Shown piece by piece: positions 1-5,691 of a DNA stretch of 6,125 bases; position 1 is the first letter of the stretch, and each line of letters opens with the position of its first letter. The notes under the pieces are model-generated. The model searched no databases. It was not told the origin of the DNA and worked only from the letters and a program-made list of their open reading frames with translations. The stretch lies in assembly GCA_029256865.1 (NCBI GenBank), contig JARIEH010000222.1, positions 1-6,125 on the forward strand, read 5' to 3'. The translations under genes and the position numbers were made by a program. This DNA comes from Psychrobacter sp. GTDB lineage: Bacteria; Pseudomonadota; Gammaproteobacteria; Pseudomonadales; Moraxellaceae.

Positions 1-774
1 AGCATGCGTGCAGAGCTTACCGCTAAAGCGAAAGAGTATAAGCGTCAAGCAGCCTACGCCGATAAAGTCACGGCGATTAATGACTTGGCAGCAGATGGTT
101 TTAGTATCGAAGATATCGCTCAACAAGAAAATGTAGCACTGAAGCGTATCAAAGACTATCGTAAAGAGAATAATACCTCAGCATTGTCACAACCAGCCGT
201 TATTAATCAAGCTTTTGATGAGTTTACGATTCAGGATCAAGCGGTAACAGCCAGTATAGAAGTAGGGACGGGTACGGTATGGGTACAACCAAGCAACTAT
301 CGTCCGACCAAAACTCTTGCCTTGGCAGCAGCAACGCCTAAAATTACACAAATATTGCGTCAACAAAAAGCCAGTGCGCTGGCACTCAAAGATGCCAAGC
401 AGCTAGCCGCTAATATTAAAACCCCTGCTGATATCAGTAAGTACTCAGCACGCTTACAAGCCTTGGGTGAGGTGAGTCGCCAAACTGTGTTATTAACTGA
501 GAAAGAACGCAGTCTAGCGTTTAGTAAGCAGGCTCCTGAGAATGGGGTTGTCGCACTAGCAAGTGAGACGGAAATGGGAGCTAGCGTGTTGGTCGGTGAT
601 CGCATCGAGACTCAGCGCCAGTCGCAGCTTTCTGATCTTGAAAAGTCTCAAACAGCCACCATTATCCGTGATAATTTGGGACAAGACCAATTGCAGGATT
701 ACTTAGATTATCTACGTTTGGTGTATAAAGTTAATATCAATGAAGCAAATATGGCAGGTGCACAGGGTCGTTAA
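1..774 (+). CDS. ppiD: PpiD-like periplasmic folding chaperone, C-terminal part (5' truncated by window edge)
   Basis: The frame is open from base 1 to a TAA at 772-774, giving 257 residues of the C-terminal end of a larger protein; the ATG at base 4 is internal, not a start. PpiD is an inner-membrane-anchored periplasmic chaperone with a SurA-like N-terminal region and a parvulin-type domain, working near the Sec translocon on emerging outer membrane proteins. What is visible matches the C-terminal region of E. coli PpiD as I recall it: a lysine-rich helix at the start, then a segment ending WVQPSNYRPTKTLAL, the helix KITQILRQQKAS, a section with VVALASETEMGASV, and the final helix QDYLDYLRLVYKVNINEAN, which parallels the E. 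coli end FEALMSNLRKEAKIKIG. The signal anchor and parvulin domain must lie upstream of the window. The gene converges on purH and ends at a shared terminator. The family assignment rests on remembered alignment over the least conserved part of the protein. Confidence 0.8.
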   Translation, partial: SMRAELTAKAKEYKRQAAYADKVTAINDLAADGFSIEDIAQQENVALKRIKDYRKENNTSALSQPAVINQAFDEFTIQDQAVTASIEVGTGTVWVQPSNYRPTKTLALAAATPKITQILRQQKASALALKDAKQLAANIKTPADISKYSARLQALGEVSRQTVLLTEKERSLAFSKQAPENGVVALASETEMGASVLVGDRIETQRQSQLSDLEKSQTATIIRDNLGQDQLQDYLDYLRLVYKVNINEANMAGAQGR

Positions 775-819
775 AGGCCTTTGTACTCCATGCTTGTTTG
801 AGCTCTAAGTGTATTCAAA

Positions 820-855
820 GAAAAAGCCACTGTATAAAATACAGTGGCTTTTTTA
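820..855. terminator. Bidirectional intrinsic terminator between convergent ppiD and purH
   Basis: A perfect 14-bp stem is formed by bases 821-834 (AAAAAGCCACTGTA) and 840-853, with a 5-base loop at 835-839. The core GCCACTG/CAGTGGC is flanked by an A tract on the left and a T tract on the right, so the transcript of either strand ends in a GC-rich hairpin followed by U residues. It lies 46 bases after the ppiD stop and about 43 bases past the purH stop, so it can serve both genes. Confidence 0.93.
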
Positions 856-896
856 ATGGACAATATATATTAATGGCTATTTATTACTTGGTCAGA

Positions 897-2477
897 TTAA
901 TGGCGGAAATGACGCATGCCAGTGAATACCATCGCGATACCATGTTCGTTTGCAGCAGCAATGGTTTCATCGTCGCGCATAGAGCCACCAGGCTGAATAA
1001 TAGCTGAAATACCAACGTCTGCAGCATTATCAATGCCATCACGGAACGGGAAGAAAGCATCCGAGGCCATGACCGCACCTTCCGTTGCCAGTCCAGCGTG
1101 TTCAGCCTTAATAGCAGCGATGCGTGCTGAATTGACGCGGCTCATCTGACCTGCGCCGACACCGATCGTGCGCTGGTTTTTACCATACACAATGGCATTA
1201 GATTTAACATATTTCGCCACGTTCCAAGTAAATAGCAGGTCAGCGATCTGCGCTTCTGTTGGTTGTACGTCAGTGACGATTTTCAGCTCATTAGCAGTGA
1301 TCAGGCCTAGATCTTGTTCTTGTACTAGCAGACCGCCGTTGACGCGTTTATAGTCGAGCTGTGTTTGACGCTGATCGGGAGCAGGCAGTTCGCCACAAAC
1401 CAAGACGCGTACGTTTTTCTTGCTGGCAGTGACTTCTAGAACACCCTCTTCAATACTAGGAGCAATAATGACTTCTACAAACTGATTGTCGATAATCGCT
1501 TTGGCTGCTGCAATGGTCAGCTGACGGTTAAAGGCGATAATGCCACCAAAAGAAGACTCAGGGTCTGTACTAAAGGCAGTATGATAAGCAGCAACCTGAT
1601 CACTATCAACTGCGACACCGCAAGGGTTGGCGTGTTTGACAATCACACAAGCAGGAGCGCTAAAGGCTTTGACACACTCAAGGGCAGCATCGGTGTCAGC
1701 GATATTGTTATAAGACAGCTCTTTGCCTTGTAGCTGTTTAGCTGTCGCAATAGAAGCTTGTTGGCTATGACCTGAATGATTCTCAACATAAAAAGCCGCT
1801 TGTTGATGCGGGTTCTCACCGTAGCGTAAGTCTTGTACCTTATTGAGCTGTAGATTCAGTGTGCGTGCATAGGTTTCTGGCTGCTGAGTCTCGTTGACTC
1901 GGGCGCCTAAAAAGTTAGCAATCATGCCATCATACTGTGCAGTATGTTCAAAAGCTTTTACGGCTAAATCATAACGCAGAGTCGCAGTTAGCTGGCCATT
2001 ATCCGTTAAGGCTGCAATGATACGTTCATAATCAGCTGGATCCGTGACAATACCAACGTGGGCATGGTTCTTGGCTGCAGCACGTACCATAGTAGGGCCG
2101 CCGATATCGATGTTTTCGATGGCATCGTTCATCGTCACGTCAGGGCGAGCAATCGTTTCAGCAAATGGATAGAGGTTTACCACGACCAGATCAATACGAT
2201 CAATTTGATGATCGCTCATGACCGCATCATCAGTACCACGGCGTCCTAAAATACCACCGTGAATTTTTGGATGAAGTGTCTTGACACGACCATCCATCAT
2301 TTCAGGGAAACCGGTATAGTCTGATACTTCAGTGACTTCTACGTTATGTTCTTTAAGTAAACGATAAGTACCACCAGTAGAGAGCAGACCAAAACCCGAC
2401 TGGGTTAATCCTTGAGCGAATTCTACGATGTTGGATTTATCAGAGACCGAAAGTAGAGCAAGCGGTTTTGTACCCAT
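897..2477 (-). CDS. purH: PurH: bifunctional AICAR transformylase / IMP cyclohydrolase
   Basis: PurH catalyses the last two steps of de novo purine synthesis in the cytosol: formyl transfer from 10-formyl-THF to AICAR, then ring closure of FAICAR to IMP. The 526-residue product is close to the usual length (E. coli about 529). The N-terminal MGS-like cyclohydrolase domain carries [14 protein letters not shown] (62-75, with Lys66) and [16 protein letters not shown] (126-141). The transformylase domain carries LRYGENPHQ (217-225), KHANPCG (281-287, with the catalytic Lys-His pair), KSNAIV (425-430), FFPFRDG (475-481), QPGGSMRD (495-502) and the usual ending GMRHFRH. The ATG at 2475-2477 is chosen because GGAAG lies 7 bases upstream and [15 protein letters not shown] is the normal family start; the frame stays open 19 codons further to a TTG at 2534, which is unlikely to be used. 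The gene follows fis, as in Pseudomonas, but purD is not next. Confidence 0.98.
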   Translation of the reverse strand: MGTKPLALLSVSDKSNIVEFAQGLTQSGFGLLSTGGTYRLLKEHNVEVTEVSDYTGFPEMMDGRVKTLHPKIHGGILGRRGTDDAVMSDHQIDRIDLVVVNLYPFAETIARPDVTMNDAIENIDIGGPTMVRAAAKNHAHVGIVTDPADYERIIAALTDNGQLTATLRYDLAVKAFEHTAQYDGMIANFLGARVNETQQPETYARTLNLQLNKVQDLRYGENPHQQAAFYVENHSGHSQQASIATAKQLQGKELSYNNIADTDAALECVKAFSAPACVIVKHANPCGVAVDSDQVAAYHTAFSTDPESSFGGIIAFNRQLTIAAAKAIIDNQFVEVIIAPSIEEGVLEVTASKKNVRVLVCGELPAPDQRQTQLDYKRVNGGLLVQEQDLGLITANELKIVTDVQPTEAQIADLLFTWNVAKYVKSNAIVYGKNQRTIGVGAGQMSRVNSARIAAIKAEHAGLATEGAVMASDAFFPFRDGIDNAADVGISAIIQPGGSMRDDETIAAANEHGIAMVFTGMRHFRH

Positions 2478-2484
2478 AAAAACA

Positions 2485-2489
2485 CTTCC
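2485..2489 (-). promoter_or_regulatory. purH ribosome binding site
   Basis: The minus strand reads GGAAG seven bases before the ATG at 2477. This decides the purH start in favour of this ATG over the upstream in-frame TTG. The site begins only a few bases after the T run of the hairpin at 2492-2518. Confidence 0.75.
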
Positions 2490-2491
2490 AT

Positions 2492-2518
2492 AAAAAAAGC
2501 CTGACGTAAATGTCTGGC
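2492..2518 (-). terminator. Terminator-like hairpin in the purH leader (possible attenuator)
   Basis: On the minus strand GCCAGAC (2518-2512) and GTCAGGC (2505-2499) form a 7-position stem with one central A-A mismatch and a 6-base loop, followed at once by seven T residues (2498-2492). This is the form of an intrinsic terminator, although the mismatch makes it modest. It ends 14 bases before the purH ATG, leaving no room for a separate promoter. It would therefore stop either fis read-through or purH's own leader transcript. A competing register, CCTG (2521-2518) with CAGG (2503-2500), is also possible. Confidence 0.45.
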
Positions 2519-2534
2519 AGGATAATAATGGCAA

Positions 2535-2562
2535 TCATAGCTGTCATTAGTTCAAGCTATGA
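2535..2562 (-). repeat. Inverted repeat (hairpin) in the purH leader
   Basis: The minus strand has TCATAGCT (2562-2555) and its exact complement AGCTATGA (2542-2535), an 8-bp perfect stem with a 12-base loop. The loop contains most of TAATGACA (2549-2542), which is itself the exact complement of TGTCATTA at 2599-2592 further upstream. The two pairings share one base and could compete or form a pseudoknot. The function is unknown. Confidence 0.5.
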
Positions 2563-2600
2563 GTCACCGAACATATAGTGATAAAAGCTAGTAATGACAT
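2547..2600 (-). CDS. Possible 17-codon leader ORF upstream of purH
   Basis: An ATG at 2600-2598 opens a frame coding for MSLLAFITICSVTHSLN and ending in TAA at 2549-2547, 69 bases before the purH start. The stop falls inside the loop of the hairpin at 2535-2562, and its first codons lie in the TGTCATTA segment that can pair downstream. This geometry resembles a leader peptide of an attenuator. Against it, there is no clear Shine-Dalgarno sequence before the ATG, no run of a single regulatory amino acid, and an ORF this short is easily found by chance. I treat it as a candidate only. Confidence 0.15.
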   Translation of the reverse strand: MSLLAFITICSVTHSLN

Positions 2601-2615
2601 TTTATTATCAATATT

Positions 2616-2641
2616 CAGTATTTATCGATATTTAAATACTG
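2616..2641. repeat. 9-bp dyad in the purH-fis spacer
   Basis: On the minus strand CAGTATTTA (2641-2633) and TAAATACTG (2624-2616) are exact complements separated by 8 bases. No T run follows, so it is not a terminator. It contains one copy of AAATATCGATA, which also occurs at 2736-2726 in a 14-bp perfect palindrome. It could be an operator or an mRNA stem; no binding protein can be named. Confidence 0.45.
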
Positions 2642-2670
2642 GAAATGAGATTCTAAAATTTATAACCGCT

Positions 2671-2699
2671 ATGATAAAACATCTGGCGAGTTTACACAA
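2671..2699 (-). promoter_or_regulatory. Candidate sigma-70 promoter for purH
   Basis: The minus strand reads TTGTGT (2699-2694), a 17-base spacer, then TATCAT (2676-2671), five of six matches to TATAAT. Transcription would start near 2664 and give a leader of nearly 190 bases before the purH ATG. The -35 element is weak (three of six) and the region is AT-rich, so chance matches are possible. Confidence 0.4.
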
Positions 2700-2722
2700 A
2701 ACTCCAGGCCATTTTAGGGTGT

Positions 2723-2736
2723 AAATATCGATATTT
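2723..2736. repeat. 14-bp perfect palindrome downstream of fis
   Basis: AAATATCGATATTT at 2723-2736 reads the same on both strands and lies 12 bases past the fis stop. Eleven of its bases (AAATATCGATA on the minus strand) recur at 2633-2623, inside the dyad described there. It has no GC-rich stem and no good terminator tail. It could be a protein binding site or chance in AT-rich DNA. Confidence 0.4.
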
Positions 2737-2747
2737 TCTAAGATAAG

Positions 2748-3152
2748 TTACATTAATTGGTAGGTTTTCATTTTTTTGCGTAGGGTGCCGCGGTTGAGCC
2801 CCAGAATTTGTGCACATTTTGTTTGGTTGCCACGGGTTTGCTCAAGAACCACTGTCAATAACGGCAGCTCAACCTCTTTTAAGATCAGCTCATAAAGATC
2901 TGTTGGTAACTCATCACCCAACGCTGCAAAATATTCACGCACCATACGTTCAACGTGTATGCGTAATGGGGTTTGTGCCGCGGCAGTTATGGGTGTGGCT
3001 GGGTGGCTATGAGAAGCATGACTGTCATTATTTTCACAATGAAAATCCCCATTAGCAGAGGTTTGAGAGTCGTTATCCTGACTATGATAGTCAGTAGCAT
3101 GAGTAGAGCTTTGGGCAAGATGGTTGGCAGAGTGGTGTGCACGGTGTGCCAT
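2748..3152 (-). CDS. fis: Fis family nucleoid-associated DNA-binding protein with His-rich N-terminal extension
   Basis: Fis is a small dimeric DNA-bending protein that shapes the nucleoid and activates rRNA and other growth-linked promoters. Residues 61-134 align with the whole conserved part of E. coli Fis: TPLRIHVERMVREYFAAL, then DLYELILKEVELPLL (85-99), TRGNQT (106-111) and the recognition helix NRGTLRKKMK (120-129), with the DNA-contacting Arg, Thr, Arg and Lys all kept. The product is 134 residues, against 98 in E. coli. The extra length is an N-terminal tail of about 55 residues, rich in His, Ser, Asn, Asp and Thr, with ten histidines in the first 50 positions and one Cys. The ATG at 3150-3152 is preceded by GAGGA nine bases upstream and by an in-frame TGA five codons before it; no other Met precedes residue 70, so the tail appears genuinely coded. 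The usual upstream partner dusB is missing. purH follows on the same strand. Confidence 0.93.
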   Translation of the reverse strand: MAHRAHHSANHLAQSSTHATDYHSQDNDSQTSANGDFHCENNDSHASHSHPATPITAAAQTPLRIHVERMVREYFAALGDELPTDLYELILKEVELPLLTVVLEQTRGNQTKCAQILGLNRGTLRKKMKTYQLM

Positions 3153-3161
3153 AAGGTGATG

Positions 3162-3166
3162 TCCTC
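3162..3166 (-). promoter_or_regulatory. fis ribosome binding site
   Basis: The minus strand has GAGGA nine bases before the ATG at 3152. With the in-frame TGA just upstream of that ATG it fixes the fis start and so supports translation of the His-rich tail. Confidence 0.7.
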
Positions 3167-3220
3167 AAGAGTGACCAGAATGCAATAAGGGATTCTGTTT
3201 AACACGGCTTAAACATATCC

Positions 3221-3231
3221 ATTATATAGCA
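3221..3231 (-). promoter_or_regulatory. Candidate fis promoter (-10 region)
   Basis: The minus strand contains a perfect TATAAT at 3226-3221. One step upstream the overlapping reading TGCTATATA (3231-3223) looks like an extended -10 element. No good -35 hexamer stands 16 to 18 bases upstream; TTAACG at 3252-3247 is 20 bases away. A transcript starting near 3214 would have a leader of about 60 bases. This would let fis be expressed independently of the genes upstream. Confidence 0.5.
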
Positions 3232-3305
3232 ATATAAGCTTGAAGGCGTTAAGCTGAGATGAGTTCAACTAAGAAATATCTTTACTGGCATCTGTCTGAA
3301 TAAGG

Positions 3306-3333
3306 TCTTAATAAATAGAATCTTAATAAATAG
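3306..3333. repeat. Tandem 13-bp direct repeat across the end of the DUF3426 gene
   Basis: TCTTAATAAATAG occurs at 3306-3318 and again at 3321-3333, a period of 15 bases. The right copy holds the TAA stop and last codons of the DUF3426 gene on the minus strand. Because 15 is a multiple of three, the left copy supplies a second in-frame TAA. It looks like a small slippage duplication. Confidence 0.85.
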
Positions 3334-4432
3334 GGTCGATAGTAATTTGACTGATTTGTTCATGAGTAATTGGGATAGTGAACATAAAGGGTTTGATTTG
3401 TTCAGCTGTTAACAGATTTTCAGGGCTGGCCAGATAATCCCCTGGCATCGCAATAAATTCCCCAATCAAATTATCAGCGCTATAAATGCTAACTTTAAGA
3501 CTTGGTAGCAGTTGGGGTTGTACGCTTTGATTAACCAACCAGGCCTCAATGTCGCTAAATTCATTAGCGGCCTTAATATTACTAGGTTTGACATTAAGGT
3601 TGGTGATATTTAATGTCGCTAAGTCGGCACTAGGTAAGCTACAAACGGCAACCTTACAAAACGCTTGCAGGCGTGCCGCTTGGTCTGGATTTTTGATCAA
3701 AGTTTCTAGATTGAAAATAACATATTGTGCAAATAATAGCATTACTAGCACCAAACAACCACTCAACCATAATACTAAGGCAGCGGGGTTTTGTGCCTGC
3801 GCTTGCATTGAAGAGCGGTGCGAGTGATAACCGTTTTTCTCTTCCGAGTAAATAGCTGTAGGATTGTTAGGGGTCGGCACGCCCATATTGGTTAACAGTT
3901 GTGACAAATCAGTATTAGGTATTTGCGTTTGACTGGTAGAACGACTGACATTTTTCTCATCAGCATCTAATGCTTTGTCAGTCGTTATGTTTGATTTGGG
4001 TTCTGTTGGATGAGTTGTTTTTTGCGTTATGATTTTGGATGGGTTATTTTGGGAGCGAGAGTTTTTGATTATGTGATCTACTGAGCTCGAGTTGGGCTGT
4101 GAGAGCCATGCCTCCATCTCAGCTAGAGAAGTATATTCCGCGGTATTATCTTGCCGCTCTGCAGGCGACATGTCGTCATCAATTAAAGTATCAGAGTCTA
4201 AGCAATCACCTTGCTGAGTTATTGGTTTTTGAATGTTAACCGTAGTGGGTCTTTGCGCAGAGGCGGCCTTATTTAATGGCTCACTTACCGAATCTACCAG
4301 ATGCTCATTCACCAAAAATATGTGTTGGCAGCTACCACAACGCGCTTTCGCCTCAGCCTTGTTTAATTGGGCTGGCGCTAAACTAAAACGCGTATGGCAA
4401 GCGGGGCATTGGGTTTTTATAAGTGAGATCAT
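3323..4432 (-). CDS. Zinc-ribbon and DUF3426 domain single-pass membrane protein
   Basis: The molecular role of this family is not known to me. The 369-residue product starts with an MJ0042-type zinc ribbon, CPACHTRF then CGSC, with the four cysteines at 9, 12, 32 and 35. A long polar, probably disordered linker rich in Ser, Thr, Asn, Gln and acidic residues follows (about 48-214). One membrane segment lies at about 217-240 (AALVLWLSGCLVLVMLLFAQ), then a C-terminal DUF3426 domain with the typical pattern ARLQAFCKVAVCSLPSADL, a strand region, and MPGDYL (329-334). The zinc ribbon should be cytoplasmic and DUF3426 periplasmic. The ATG at 4430-4432 is chosen because the family normally begins a few residues before the ribbon; a GTG at 4474 would add 14 residues, and neither start has a strong ribosome binding site. 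Its position between prmA and fis is the one the family holds in Pseudomonas. Confidence 0.88.
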   Translation of the reverse strand: MISLIKTQCPACHTRFSLAPAQLNKAEAKARCGSCQHIFLVNEHLVDSVSEPLNKAASAQRPTTVNIQKPITQQGDCLDSDTLIDDDMSPAERQDNTAEYTSLAEMEAWLSQPNSSSVDHIIKNSRSQNNPSKIITQKTTHPTEPKSNITTDKALDADEKNVSRSTSQTQIPNTDLSQLLTNMGVPTPNNPTAIYSEEKNGYHSHRSSMQAQAQNPAALVLWLSGCLVLVMLLFAQYVIFNLETLIKNPDQAARLQAFCKVAVCSLPSADLATLNITNLNVKPSNIKAANEFSDIEAWLVNQSVQPQLLPSLKVSIYSADNLIGEFIAMPGDYLASPENLLTAEQIKPFMFTIPITHEQISQITIDPIY

Positions 4433-4508
4433 GTTTGTAAAATCCAAAGAGATACGGTAATAATTACCACTCACTCACCAAAAACCGCTTTATCTCCTAG
4501 ATGTTATT

Positions 4509-4536
4509 ATTATCTGTTTAAATAAATATTAAGCAA
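4509..4536 (-). promoter_or_regulatory. Candidate promoter for the DUF3426 gene
   Basis: The minus strand reads TTGCTT (4536-4531), a 16-base spacer and GATAAT (4514-4509), five of six matches to the -10 consensus. It lies directly after the T-rich tail of the prmA terminator candidate, a sensible place for a new transcript start. The -35 is weak and the DNA very AT-rich. Confidence 0.35.
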
Positions 4537-4549
4537 ACAGGTATAAAAT

Positions 4550-4588
4550 AAAAAAAGGAAACAGTACTAAGCTGGTGAGCTTTAACTG
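4550..4588 (-). terminator. Candidate intrinsic terminator after prmA
   Basis: On the minus strand AAGCT and AGCTT (4582-4578 and 4573-4569) form a 5-bp stem with a 4-base loop. CAGT and ACTG (4588-4585 and 4565-4562) extend it across a small internal loop. The tail reads TTTCC then a run of seven T (4556-4550). The stem is short and interrupted, so efficiency is uncertain, but the tail and its position 34 bases past the prmA stop fit. Confidence 0.5.
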
Positions 4589-4621
4589 ATTCCCTATCGT
4601 AACATATGTAAAGAAGTGTAG

Positions 4622-5548
4622 CTAGTGTGTAAACTTACCTGACAGTCTTTGCCAGTGTTGATCTTCTTGTGCAGTAAAAGCATGCTTTGGATCGAGAGCA
4701 AAGTAAGGAGCGTATGCCTCAGTCACTTGTTCGGTTTGCGATTCAATCAGGCCTGCCAAAACAATTCGACCTTGCGGTGCCATTAAAGTAGCAAAGTAGG
4801 GCGCAAGACCAATCAGCGGCTTAGCCAAAATATTAGCAACAATGACATCAACTGGCATGACGTCATGTTGGGCACAGTATTCAGTAAAGTCTTCTGGTAA
4901 GAAAGCCTTAAGTCGTCCAGCAACCTCATTGCGCTCGGCGTTTTGATTGGTTGCAAGTACCGCTTGTGGGTCAATATCTACCGCGTAGACTTGCTTTGCG
5001 CCCAAGAGCAGGGCTGCAATGCCCAAAATGCCTGAACCACAACCATAATCGATCACTGTCTTGTCGTGTAAATCCTGCTCAGTCAGCCAGTCTAAACACA
5101 AGCGGGTCGTTGCATGATACCCAGTACCAAAAGCAAGTCCTGGATCCATGATAATATTGGTCGCATTTGCATCGGGAGGCGTCAGCCAATTAGGGACAAT
5201 CCATAAGCCATTAGCGCACTCAATCGGGTGGTAATGCGACATCCATTCACGCTCCCAGTCTTTATCATCAACGGCTGATAGCCAAACGCGACTGGCCTGT
5301 ACTTGCGCGGCAATGTCATGACTTAACTGCTCAACAGCTTGTCGACTACCAACCTCAGTAGTCGCATCAAACAGACCTGTCAGTATGACCTCATCCCATA
5401 AAGGTGACTCGCCAGGTAGCGGTTCAAACAAAGGTTGATCGCCTGCATCATCTAAGGCAATAGAGAGTGCGCCTGCTTCTAATAACAGCGCTTCTGCAAG
5501 ATCGACGTTTGCTTTTTCACATTGTAGGTGCAGTTGTTGCCATGCCAT
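4622..5548 (-). CDS. prmA: PrmA: ribosomal protein L11 methyltransferase
   Basis: PrmA uses S-adenosylmethionine to trimethylate ribosomal protein L11 in the cytosol. The 308-residue product is slightly longer than E. coli PrmA (about 293). An N-terminal L11-recognition domain (about 1-100, including WEREWMSHYHPIE at 98-110) is followed by the class I methyltransferase domain: DPGLAFGTGYHATTRLCL (135-152), the SAM-binding loop VIDYGCGSGILGIAAL (165-180), the acidic motif VDIDPQA (190-196) and VANILAKPL (237-245), the equivalent of the NILAGPL catalytic-site motif. The C-terminal AGLIESQTEQVTEAYAPYF and FALDP also match. The ATG at 5546-5548 has TTAAGG eight bases upstream and gives the normal family start MAWQQLHLQ; the frame remains open 26 codons further with a hydrophobic, unlikely sequence. 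The commonly seen loop wording GTGTHPTT reads GTGYHATT here, with the His kept. The next gene downstream is the DUF3426 gene, as in Pseudomonas. Confidence 0.97.
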   Translation of the reverse strand: MAWQQLHLQCEKANVDLAEALLLEAGALSIALDDAGDQPLFEPLPGESPLWDEVILTGLFDATTEVGSRQAVEQLSHDIAAQVQASRVWLSAVDDKDWEREWMSHYHPIECANGLWIVPNWLTPPDANATNIIMDPGLAFGTGYHATTRLCLDWLTEQDLHDKTVIDYGCGSGILGIAALLLGAKQVYAVDIDPQAVLATNQNAERNEVAGRLKAFLPEDFTEYCAQHDVMPVDVIVANILAKPLIGLAPYFATLMAPQGRIVLAGLIESQTEQVTEAYAPYFALDPKHAFTAQEDQHWQRLSGKFTH

Positions 5549-5556
5549 AAAAATAA

Positions 5557-5562
5557 CCTTAA
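5557..5562 (-). promoter_or_regulatory. prmA ribosome binding site
   Basis: The minus strand has TTAAGG with its AAGG ending eight bases before the ATG at 5548. This supports that ATG over starts further upstream in the open frame. Confidence 0.6.
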
Positions 5563-5691
5563 TTGATTGAATGTAAGAAGTGAAAATAATAAATTTAAAA
5601 ATAAAACAATGAGCCACTAACCACAAAAAAGTCGGAGACTGTTGGTTCAGATAGCTTTGGTAACCAATTTAAGTACTTGAAAATATGATAT

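Noticed and set aside
798..1007. Plus-strand ORF of 69 codons between ppiD and purH
   Set aside because: It starts at a weak TTG start, runs through the bidirectional terminator and then across the 3' end of purH antisense; it has no ribosome binding site and no recognisable protein pattern.
2478..2534. 19-codon N-terminal extension of purH starting at TTG 2534
   Set aside because: The extension runs through the terminator-like hairpin, is not part of the PurH family, and a good ribosome binding site precedes the ATG at 2477.
2478..2670. ZTP (pfl) or purine riboswitch in the purH leader
   Set aside because: I looked for the conserved CCGCCUGGGC-type core of the ZTP class and for the purine riboswitch loops and saw neither; a covariance-model search would settle it.
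2810..3205. Several ORFs of 64-81 codons on both strands over fis
   Set aside because: They are shadows of the clearly coding Fis frame and show no family resemblance or start signals.
5549..5626. 26-codon hydrophobic extension of prmA that looks like a membrane anchor
   Set aside because: PrmA is cytosolic and normally begins at MxW; the extension is translated AT-rich spacer, and TTAAGG lies before the ATG at 5548.
5617..5640. Terminator between the TPR gene and prmA (AGTC-TCC-GACT followed by T residues)
   Set aside because: The stem is only four base pairs with a three-base loop, too weak to call a terminator.
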